Shown: piece by piece, positions 1 through 5,206 of the stretch | Layout of the letters: every line of letters begins with the position of its first letter | Position numbering within the stretch: position 1 is the stretch's first letter | From: Hyphomicrobiaceae bacterium | GTDB lineage: Bacteria > Pseudomonadota > Alphaproteobacteria > Rhizobiales > Hyphomicrobiaceae | Length of the DNA: 5,206 nucleotides | Direction: 5' to 3' | NCBI GenBank assembly: GCA_017353825.1 | Contig: JAFMSC010000330.1 | Location: forward strand, 1 to 5,206 | Translations under genes and position numbers: made by a program | The notes under the pieces: model-generated | Database searches by the model: none | Told to the model about the DNA's origin: nothing | Seen by the model: the letters and a program-made list of their open reading frames with translations, nothing else

Positions 1-115
1 CGGCCGCATCCGCCGCTAGAGGTGCCGTGCAGAGTTTCAAAGAAGGCTCGCAGTCAGGGTTCCGCTTCGACGCCTTTCCGTGAGCCTATTTCCAGGCGGT
101 TCTGGCGCGGGTTAC

Positions 116-197
116 GGCCCGTTAAGCTTGGCGCCCGACCACTTGTCGGGCGGCCCAGCCGTGCTTACGTTTTGCGATGTGCCAGTCTTAACCGGCC
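116..197 (+). ncRNA. Candidate ybhL leader RNA (structured 5' UTR)
   Basis: The sequence folds into a closed multi-branch structure. The closing stem pairs 116-126 with 187-197: ten pairs around one C·C mismatch. Inside it, 129-132 can pair with 181-184. A hairpin pairs 132-139 with 145-152 around loop CACTT; base 132 is shared by these last two helices, so only one can use it. A weaker hairpin, 160-162 with 167-169, lies in the remaining arm. A regulatory RNA called the ybhL motif is known upstream of ybhL genes in alphaproteobacteria, and this element ends 77 bases before such a gene. The identity rests on position, phylum and visible structure, because I cannot recall the consensus base by base. 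No convincing promoter is visible; CTATTT at 86-91 is a possible -10 without a good -35. Confidence 0.6.
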
Positions 198-260
198 TTG
201 CGTTGGGCAGGAGCCATCGTCATAATCGCGGGGCGGAGCAACCGCTTCGCGCAACGGTCG

Positions 261-270
261 AAGGGAAGGA
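261..270 (+). promoter_or_regulatory. Ribosome-binding site setting the ybhL start
   Basis: The purine run AAGGGAAGGA ends four bases before the ATG at 275. This favours that ATG over an in-frame GTG at 80, which would place coding sequence across the structured leader. Confidence 0.8.
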
Positions 271-274
271 TCAC

Positions 275-1030
275 ATGGCTGAAATCGACAACAGGTATGC
301 GCGAGGAGGGTTTGGCGCGCGCACCGACGTCGTGATTGACGAGGGCCTGCGCGCCTACATGCTGCGCGTGTACAACTACATGGCGCTCGGCGTGGCGGGT
401 ACGGCCGTCGTGAGTCTCCTCGTCATGAGCAACCCGGCGCTGATGCGTACCATCGCACTCGGCCCCATGAAGTGGGTGCTGTTCTTCGGCGTGCTCGGCC
501 TCGGCTGGTTCGCGCCGCGCATCATCTTCTCGGGCAACGCAGCGATCGCCCACGGAGCCTACTGGCTCTACTGCGCCCTGTGGGGCGTCCTGATCTCGCC
601 GTTCATCTTAGCGTTCTTCGCCAAGAACGCGGGCGGGCTGGTATTCCAGGCGCTGGCCATCGCGGCCGTCACCTTCGGCGCCACCAGCCTCTACGGCTAC
701 GTCACCAAGCGCGATATGACGGGTTGGGGCTCGTTCCTGTCGATGGCCTCGATCGGGCTCATCGTCGCCATGCTGGTGAGCTTCTTCGTGGTCTCCGACC
801 CTGCCACCGGCAAGACGGTGAGCTTCATCATTTCCGCGCTGGTGGTGCTGCTGTTCTCGGCCGTGACGGCCTGGGAGACCCAGCAGATCAAGGACATGTA
901 CGTGTACGGCGCCGGCGATGCGGCACTGGTTGATCGCTCTGCGGTGTTCGGCTCGTTCATGCTCTACGGCAGCTTCATCACGCTGTTCATCCATATCCTG
1001 AACATCCTCGGGATCATGCGCAGCGAGTAG
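275..1030 (+). CDS. ybhL: Bax inhibitor-1 / YbhL family membrane protein
   Basis: Predicted 251-residue inner-membrane protein of the BI-1/TMBIM family. Members with known activity are pH-sensitive calcium leak channels, or, like YccA, modulators of FtsH proteolysis; the function here is not established. A soluble N-terminus of about 30 residues precedes seven hydrophobic segments near 34-52, 66-85, 91-115, 121-143, 153-173, 182-200 and 225-246. The family motif after helix 6 reads TAWETQQIKDMY (198-209), with Glu201 where many members have Asp. In helix 7 the usual LYLDF-type motif reads LYGSF, so the second conserved acidic residue appears to be Ser233. The ATG at 275 has a strong ribosome-binding site; a longer GTG-started frame from 80 is rejected. 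A terminator follows directly, so the gene is probably monocistronic under its structured leader. The family call is firm; the symbol follows alphaproteobacterial usage. Confidence 0.9.
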   Translation: MAEIDNRYARGGFGARTDVVIDEGLRAYMLRVYNYMALGVAGTAVVSLLVMSNPALMRTIALGPMKWVLFFGVLGLGWFAPRIIFSGNAAIAHGAYWLYCALWGVLISPFILAFFAKNAGGLVFQALAIAAVTFGATSLYGYVTKRDMTGWGSFLSMASIGLIVAMLVSFFVVSDPATGKTVSFIISALVVLLFSAVTAWETQQIKDMYVYGAGDAALVDRSAVFGSFMLYGSFITLFIHILNILGIMRSE

Positions 1031-1058
1031 CCGGAAGCTCCCAGTTCAAATAGCGCGG

Positions 1059-1086
1059 AGGGCCTCACTGCGGCGTGGGGCCTTTT
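1059..1086 (+). terminator. Intrinsic terminator after ybhL
   Basis: An 8-bp stem pairs GGCCTCAC (1061-1068) with GTGGGGCC (1075-1082), including one G·U pair, around loop TGCGGC. TTTT and, after GC, another TTTT follow. It begins about 30 bases after the ybhL stop codon and separates that gene from the GNAT gene. Confidence 0.8.
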
Positions 1087-1147
1087 GCTTTTGGGCCGCT
1101 TGTGGTGCAAGTAGACGCGCGGGGGCTCAATCGCGGGAAGGCTCGAG

Positions 1148-1684
1148 ATGACGAAGGCGACGGTGCGGGCGGCCACAAGAGCGGACGTGGCGGCCATCAC
1201 CGCCATCTACCGGCCCGCAGTCCTCAATGGCACCGCCAGCTTCGAATTGCAGCCGCCGGACGAGGCCGAGATGCTGCGCCGCTTCACGGCCGTCACAGCC
1301 GCCGGCTATCCCTACTTCGTCGCCACTCACGACGAACGCGTGGTCGGCTACGCGTATGCCAACGCCTACCGCACCCGGCCGGCTTATCGGTTCACGGTGG
1401 AAGATTCCGTCTACATCGCCCCGGACGCCCAGGGCAAAGGTGTCGGTGGCGCGCTGCTCAAGGCCCTGGTCGCTGCCTCGACGGCCAAAGGCTTCCGCCT
1501 GATGGTGGCCGTGATCGGCGACTCTCGCAATTTCGCTTCGATCGCGCTGCACCGCAGCGTGGGCTTCAAGTTCTGCGGCACGATCCACTCGGTCGGCCAC
1601 AAGTTCAGCCGCTGGCTCGACAGCGTGATCATGGAGCTGCCGCTCGGCGAAGGCGACACCTCCGCCCCCCAAGAGATGGCCTGA
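1148..1684 (+). CDS. GNAT N-acetyltransferase, phosphinothricin/methionine-sulfoximine type
   Basis: Predicted 178-residue cytosolic acetyl-CoA-dependent N-acetyltransferase. It has the PAT/Bar/MnaT layout: an N-terminal RAATRADVAAI strand-helix, TASFE (29-33) matching the substrate-pocket segment, TVEDSVYI (83-90) with Glu85 at the catalytic-base position, the acetyl-CoA pyrophosphate loop QGKGVG (95-100), N128 followed by ALHRSVGF (133-140), and the C-terminal VGHKFSRWLDSV (149-160) typical of this subfamily. Relatives acetylate phosphinothricin, methionine sulfoximine or methionine sulfone. Chromosomal copies like this are common, and their natural substrate is often unknown. Length is normal. 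The ATG has GGGAAGG (1135-1141) six bases upstream. The gene lies beyond the ybhL terminator and converges with the RHH gene, so it is probably its own unit, though I see no clear promoter in 1087-1134. Confidence 0.88.
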   Translation: MTKATVRAATRADVAAITAIYRPAVLNGTASFELQPPDEAEMLRRFTAVTAAGYPYFVATHDERVVGYAYANAYRTRPAYRFTVEDSVYIAPDAQGKGVGGALLKALVAASTAKGFRLMVAVIGDSRNFASIALHRSVGFKFCGTIHSVGHKFSRWLDSVIMELPLGEGDTSAPQEMA

Positions 1685-1709
1685 GGCCAGCCTCGGCTCT
1701 CCAGTCGTC

Positions 1710-1808
1710 TGCGCCGAAGTCATCTTGCGCCGAAGCAGGTTCGCGCCCGCAAGCGCGGGCCGATGTCCTCCTCCCAGGCAGGCCCTGCGCAAGCTCTCAG
1801 CTTCGGCG
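1710..1808. repeat. Short direct and inverted repeats between convergent genes
   Basis: TGCGCCGAAG occurs twice, at 1710-1719 and 1726-1735, with a 16-base period. The second copy extends to CGCCGAAGC (1728-1736), whose reverse complement sits at 1800-1808, overlapping the 3' end of the RHH gene. Between them lie the GC hairpin GCCCGC/GCGGGC (1745-1750 with 1755-1760, loop AAGC) and a 4-bp stem at 1778-1788. No T-run follows, so this is not a textbook terminator, but a fold shared by both converging transcripts is plausible. Confidence 0.4.
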
Positions 1809-2018
1809 GGTCTTGCGTTGCCCGGGCTCGTCGTTGGCGGGAAGCCGGCGGGCGCTGGCACGCAGGGCCTCACGCAAGGTGACGGGGCGGCCGTGCTTGC
1901 TGAGCAGGTCGCGGAAGGCTTCCTCGGACAGCTCCTGGAGGGTCTTCATGCTGTCCTTGGACAGGAGCTGGAGGGCGTGCCAAGTCTCGGGGTCGAAGTC
2001 GATCAGCTTGCGGGGCAT
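1797..2018 (-). CDS. Small ribbon-helix-helix (CopG/Arc-like) domain protein
   Basis: Predicted 73-residue protein. It fits a ribbon-helix-helix fold: a short strand RKLIDFD (3-9), helix A ETWHALQLLSKD (11-22), a turn, and helix B TLQELSEEAFRDLLSKH (26-42). A basic tail runs PVTLREALRASARR (45-58) and ends with KTRRS. Such proteins bind DNA as dimers through the paired strands, often as repressors. Similar short proteins of unknown target occur in Rhizobiales chromosomes. The ATG at 2018 has GAAGGGG (2027-2033) eight bases upstream, so I prefer it to an in-frame GTG at 2051. It lies 155 bp downstream of metK on the same strand. A weak promoter-like pair, TTCCGA (2092-2097) and TACATA (2069-2074) spaced 17, could drive it alone. 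No toxin partner is adjacent. Confidence 0.7.
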   Translation of the reverse strand: MPRKLIDFDPETWHALQLLSKDSMKTLQELSEEAFRDLLSKHGRPVTLREALRASARRLPANDEPGQRKTRRS

Positions 2019-2026
2019 TGGGCGGA

Positions 2027-2033
2027 CCCCTTC
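2027..2033 (-). promoter_or_regulatory. Ribosome-binding site setting the RHH gene start
   Basis: GAAGGGG on the minus strand lies eight bases before the ATG at 2018. The alternative GTG at 2051 lies upstream of this site and has no comparable signal of its own. Confidence 0.6.
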
Positions 2034-2121
2034 AATCGCGAAAGGGACCACAGCCCCTGGGCCTGACCTATGTAAACTGCGACGGCCGTTGTCGGAAGGG
2101 CCCGTAGCCGGCCGTTGCAGC

Positions 2122-2163
2122 GGGATCGGACTTGGCCTTTGCCAGCGCGTCGGGGTCCGACCC
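2122..2163 (-). terminator. Possible stem-loop at the metK 3' end
   Basis: GGGATCGGAC (2122-2131) pairs with GTCCGACCC (2155-2163), nine pairs with one bulged A. An inner TGGC/GCCA stem (2133-2136 with 2141-2144) is also present. It starts about ten bases beyond the metK stop codon. The minus strand has no U-run after it, so it may be a processing or stability hairpin rather than an intrinsic terminator. A competing smaller hairpin uses 2152-2156 and 2160-2164. Confidence 0.35.
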
Positions 2164-2173
2164 CTGCAGACAC

Positions 2174-3367
<1,194 letters not shown>

Positions 3368-3372
3368 GTGCG

Positions 3373-3380
3373 TCCCCTCC
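3373..3380 (-). promoter_or_regulatory. Ribosome-binding site for the GTG start of metK
   Basis: GGAGGGGA lies five bases before the GTG at 3367, with the GGAGG core eight bases away. It is the strongest such site nearby and supports a non-ATG start for this essential gene. Confidence 0.8.
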
Positions 3381-3391
3381 GCTGAAGGTGT

Positions 3392-3421
3392 GGCGGCGAC
3401 CGTTAAAGGCAGCGGCCGTTA
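3392..3421 (-). repeat. Two tandem imperfect 14-mers upstream of metK
   Basis: On the minus strand TAACGGCCGCTGCC (3421-3408) is followed by TAACGGTCGCCGCC (3405-3392). They match at 12 of 14 positions, start 16 bases apart, and both differences are C/T. They lie between the possible -10 and the ribosome-binding site, where they could be tandem operator half-sites or part of a leader fold. No binding protein is known from the sequence. Confidence 0.5.
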
Positions 3422-3423
3422 GG

Positions 3424-3452
3424 GTTTTTGCAGCGTTTCCAGCGGGGGTCAA
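3424..3452 (-). promoter_or_regulatory. Possible metK promoter
   Basis: TTGACC (3452-3447), preceded by C as in alphaproteobacterial CTTGAC boxes, is a good -35. Seventeen bases downstream is AAAAAC (3429-3424), a weak -10 matching TATAAT at three positions. Transcription would begin near 3417, giving a 5' UTR of about 50 bases containing the tandem 14-mers. The G-quadruplex motif and upstream hairpins would then lie outside this transcript. Confidence 0.35.
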
Positions 3453-3457
3453 GGCTT

Positions 3458-3470
3458 GGGCAGGCTGCCC
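3458..3470 (-). other. GC hairpin upstream of metK
   Basis: On the minus strand GGGCA pairs with TGCCC around loop GCC, a five-pair perfect stem just upstream of the possible -35. It has no U-run and is not a terminator by itself. Confidence 0.4.
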
Positions 3471-3476
3471 CAGCGG

Positions 3477-3492
3477 CCCTCCCAGCCCTCCC
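3477..3492 (-). other. Four-tract G-quadruplex motif, loops 1-2-1
   Basis: The minus strand reads GGGAGGGCTGGGAGGG: four runs of three G separated by A, CT and A. Very short loops are the kind known to give stable quadruplexes. It is on the metK-sense strand, 24 bases upstream of the possible -35. It could form in single-stranded DNA or, if transcription passes through from the regulator gene, in RNA. Further G-rich sequence on the same strand (3538-3521) adds weaker potential. Confidence 0.65.
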
Positions 3493-3495
3493 GTG

Positions 3496-3510
3496 GCCGT
3501 CTCCGACGGC
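3496..3510 (-). other. Perfect 6-bp triloop hairpin
   Basis: On the minus strand GCCGTC pairs with GACGGC around loop GGA. It lies three bases upstream of the G-quadruplex motif in the same intergenic region. A competing CGTCT/AGACG pairing overlaps it. No T-tract follows. Confidence 0.5.
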
Positions 3511-3570
3511 GTAGACGCTGCCCACCGCCGCACCCCCCGTTTGGTGAGGTGAGCCGTTGGATGGCTGCAA

Positions 3571-3616
3571 AGGAAGCGTCCCACCCAGCACCCCCGCCGG
3601 GAGGGACCAGCTTCCT
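3571..3616 (-). terminator. Long imperfect hairpin after the XRE gene, possible terminator
   Basis: Outer arms AGGAAGC (3616-3610) and GCTTCCT (3577-3571) pair over seven bases. After a two-base bulge, inner arms GTCCC (3607-3603) and GGGAC (3582-3578) add five more pairs around a GC-rich loop. Only a short T-run (TTT with the final arm base) follows. It begins about 40 bases after the regulator's stop codon, so it may end that transcript, or it may be the first element of a metK leader. Confidence 0.45.
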
Positions 3617-3654
3617 CATAGCCGATAAAATGATCGGATTGCTGATATCGACTG

Positions 3655-4110
3655 TCAGGCGTCGTTGGCCAGCGAGCGCACCAGATCGACGATGGCGCGC
3701 CGCGCCTTGAGGTCGGGAATGCGAACAAAGGCCCGGTTCAACTCCAGCCCGTCGCGGCTGCGCAGGAACTCGACGATGGAGTGCTCGTCGGGCCCGTCGG
3801 CCACGCTGTCGGTGGCCGCCATCCGCGCCTCCGGCACCGGCGCCTCCTCGTAGAAGAACTGTACCGGGACCCCCAGCACCTGCGCCAGGTCGAACAAGCG
3901 GCTGGCGCCGATGCGGTTGATGCCCTTCTCGTATTTCTGGACCTGTTGGAACGTGAGCCCCAGCCTCTCGCCCAGCTTCTCCTGGCTCATACCGAGGAGC
4001 ATGCGGCGAAATCGCACGCGGCTGCCGACGTGGATATCGATCGGGTTCGCCCGGCGCGAGCCCCTGTCATCGCTTTCTAAAGCCTCGATGGCTCGTGGGA
4101 GTGTCGACAT
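3655..4110 (-). CDS. phrR: XRE-family HTH regulator, PhrR/PraR type
   Basis: Predicted 151-residue DNA-binding protein. A variable 21-residue N-terminus precedes NPIDIHVGSRVRFRR (22-36). The helix-turn-helix follows: MSQEKLGERLG (41-51) as the scaffold helix and LTFQQVQKYEKG (52-63) as the recognition helix, closed by IGASRLFDLAQVLGVPVQFFY (67-87). An acidic linker and a conserved tail (about 120-150, FVRIPDLKARRAIVDLV) follow. The segment GMSQEKLGE…LTFQQVQKYEKG…NRIGASRL is characteristic of rhizobial PhrR/PraR proteins: PhrR is low-pH inducible in Sinorhizobium, and PraR controls attachment and related genes in Azorhizobium and Rhizobium. The position between lnt and metK fits that group. 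The ATG at 4110 has TGGAG at 4116-4120. A longer TTG-started frame from 4176 would begin inside the -35 box and is rejected. The regulated genes here are unknown. Confidence 0.88.
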   Translation of the reverse strand: MSTLPRAIEALESDDRGSRRANPIDIHVGSRVRFRRMLLGMSQEKLGERLGLTFQQVQKYEKGINRIGASRLFDLAQVLGVPVQFFYEEAPVPEARMAATDSVADGPDEHSIVEFLRSRDGLELNRAFVRIPDLKARRAIVDLVRSLANDA

Positions 4111-4115
4111 GTCCG

Positions 4116-4120
4116 CTCCA
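4116..4120 (-). promoter_or_regulatory. Ribosome-binding site setting the phrR start
   Basis: TGGAG ends five bases before the ATG at 4110. It fixes the start there and excludes the longer frame that would run through the promoter region. Confidence 0.7.
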
Positions 4121-4147
4121 CAAAAATAGTTGCCCCTACGCTTACAA

Positions 4148-4176
4148 GTGCTAGGTGCACTCATATGGTGCGTCAA
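4148..4176 (-). promoter_or_regulatory. Likely phrR promoter
   Basis: A strong -35 TTGACG (4176-4171) lies 17 bases upstream of TAGCAC (4153-4148), a partial -10. Transcription would begin near 4141 and leave a leader of about 30 bases. The spacer carries GGTGC twice on the plus strand (4154-4158 and 4167-4171), the palindrome CATATG (4162-4167), and a GTGC/GCAC pair (4148-4151, 4157-4160). These could be operator sequence, perhaps for the regulator itself; that is inference. Confidence 0.5.
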
Positions 4177-4229
4177 CTTCTAGTCACAGGACTATAGGAT
4201 ATAAGATAGTTTACAGCTGTCCGGGTGTG

Positions 4230-5206
4230 CTATCCGCGCCACACAGCGCAGGTGAGGCTGGCGGCGCCAATGAGCCACGTCAGCAGGAAGAGGGCATCGC
4301 CGGCCCGCGCGTAGGGCGTCGGGGGCAGGGCCGCGGCCAGCGACACGTCGAGGGTGCCCCGCACATCGAGATCGAGCTGGCCCAGGGAGCGACCGTAAGC
4401 GTCGAACGCGGCCGAGATGCCATTGTTGGCGGCCCGCACCAAGGGCAAGCCCTCCTCCACAGCGCGCACACGCGCCTGGTGCAAGTGCTGGCGCGGCCCG
4501 ATCGAATTGCCGAACCATCCATCGTTGGTGAGGTTGATGATCAGGGCCGGCCGCTCCATGCCCTGTACCACGGCGGCGGGGAACACGGCCTCATAGCAGA
4601 TCAGAGGTACTGCGGGGGGCAGGCCGGGGAGCTTGAGCAGCGGGCGCGGCTCGGTGCCGGAGCTGTAGCCCTCGCTGGCCGCGATCTGGCGCAGCCCGAA
4701 GGCCGAGAGCAGCTGCCTGAGGGGCAGGTACTCACCGAAGGGTACGAGGCGGACCTTGTCGTAGAGCGCCAGCAGGCCTTCCTTGCCGAACGCGAGCAGG
4801 CTGTTGAAGAACCGTCGGGGCCGCTTGGTGCCGGTCTGCGGGCTTGCCTCGGCCCACTCGATGCGGATGGCGCCGGCGATGAGCACGGCGCCCTCCGGCA
4901 GCAGTTGTCCGATGGCCGCCAGCGCCTCCGGGTAGTCGAGAGCCGGGAACGGCATCGCCGCCTCCGGCCACACCACGTGCGTGATGCCCACGAGCTTGTC
5001 CGGGGCGCCGCCGGGGTCGTGCGCGGAAAGCTCGAGCTGGTCCTGGAAGAACCGCGCCCAGTTCTCGGGCCGCCATTTCTCCCGCTGCGGCACACTGGGT
5101 TGCACCACCCTTATTTTCACGCCCGGCACCGTCCCGGAGCCGGCGTCGGCGAGCCGCGCCTGGCCGAGCCCCCAGGCCAGCAGCAGCGGAAGCACGGCCA
5201 CGGCGG
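4230..5206 (-). CDS. lnt: Apolipoprotein N-acyltransferase, 3' part (5' end outside window)
   Basis: The last 324 or so codons of lnt, running off the right edge. Lnt is an inner-membrane enzyme with a periplasmic nitrilase-like domain; it adds the third acyl chain, taken from phospholipid, to the N-terminal cysteine of lipoproteins. The domain is intact and the catalytic triad visible: Glu in VVWPEAAMP (codon 4962-4964), Lys in YDKVRLVPFGEYLP (4755-4757) and Cys in LICYEAVFP (4596-4598). NLTNDGWFG, QHLHQARVRAVE and RAANNGISAAFD are further family motifs. A hydrophobic segment near the end (LFLLTWLIGAASLTCAVW) is the final membrane helix. Missing are roughly 200 N-terminal residues holding most membrane helices; a GTG at 5201 is an internal valine, not the start. 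The rhizobial homologue actA is linked to acid tolerance. The XRE gene begins 119 bp downstream with its own promoter. Confidence 0.95.
   Translation of the reverse strand, partial: AVAVLPLLLAWGLGQARLADAGSGTVPGVKIRVVQPSVPQREKWRPENWARFFQDQLELSAHDPGGAPDKLVGITHVVWPEAAMPFPALDYPEALAAIGQLLPEGAVLIAGAIRIEWAEASPQTGTKRPRRFFNSLLAFGKEGLLALYDKVRLVPFGEYLPLRQLLSAFGLRQIAASEGYSSGTEPRPLLKLPGLPPAVPLICYEAVFPAAVVQGMERPALIINLTNDGWFGNSIGPRQHLHQARVRAVEEGLPLVRAANNGISAAFDAYGRSLGQLDLDVRGTLDVSLAAALPPTPYARAGDALFLLTWLIGAASLTCAVWRG

Noticed and set aside
1..19. Possible last codons of an upstream plus-strand gene (open frame 2-16, then TAG at 17-19)
   Set aside because: Only five codons are visible, with no motif and no following terminator, so coding cannot be judged.
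22..225. 67-residue open frame before ybhL
   Set aside because: Overlaps the structured leader, has no ribosome-binding site and shows no protein motif.
80..274. GTG-started N-terminal extension of the BI-1 protein
   Set aside because: It would translate through the leader RNA, adds residues unlike the family and lacks a good ribosome-binding site; the ATG at 275 has one.
1127..1873. 248-residue minus-strand open frame
   Set aside because: Antisense to a clear GNAT gene, with no recognisable motif; a high-GC shadow.
3541..3552. Tandem GGTGA pair (3543-3552)
   Set aside because: Two 5-mers are too short to separate from chance in G-rich sequence.
3368..3654. SAM-II, SAH or SAM/SAH riboswitch
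   Set aside because: I looked for the conserved cores I remember and did not find them; fragments such as CGCTGCAA and AACGGC occur but not in the required arrangement. A covariance search would decide.
4111..4176. TTG-started N-terminal extension of the XRE regulator
   Set aside because: The start would sit inside the -35 box, and the extra residues are unlike the family.

Overview
The window looks like chromosomal core DNA from a GC-rich alphaproteobacterium, most likely a member of the Hyphomicrobiales (Rhizobiales). The main reason is the same-strand order lnt – phrR/praR-type XRE regulator – metK, which I recall as a conserved cluster in that order. A YbhL-type Bax-inhibitor-1 membrane protein with a structured leader of the alphaproteobacterial ybhL kind supports this. 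Genus cannot be told from the sequence alone. I see no mobile element, CRISPR array, tRNA or rRNA.

Layout. Positions 1-274 are non-coding and hold a candidate ybhL leader RNA (about 116-197). Next on the plus strand are a seven-helix BI-1/YbhL membrane protein (275-1030), an intrinsic terminator (about 1059-1086) and a phosphinothricin-acetyltransferase-like GNAT enzyme (1148-1684). After a convergent gap with repeats and small hairpins, the rest is on the minus strand. Read in the direction of transcription from the right edge, it holds the 3' part of lnt (5206-4230), an AT-rich promoter region, the XRE regulator (4110-3655), a 287-bp non-coding region, metK (3367-2174) and a small ribbon-helix-helix protein (2018-1797).

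How the genes relate. Lnt finishes lipoprotein acylation, MetK makes S-adenosylmethionine, and the regulator between them belongs to a rhizobial family linked to low pH and surface attachment. Their shared position is conserved but they share no pathway. The GNAT, BI-1 and RHH genes look like separate units.

The least ordinary part is the stretch between the regulator and metK (3368-3654). On the metK-sense strand it carries, in order, a long imperfect hairpin, G-rich DNA, a perfect 6-bp triloop hairpin, a short-loop four-tract G-quadruplex motif, another GC hairpin, a possible promoter and two tandem imperfect 14-mers just before the metK ribosome-binding site. It matches none of the SAM or SAH riboswitch patterns I can recall. 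It and the ybhL leader are the two places most worth a closer look.
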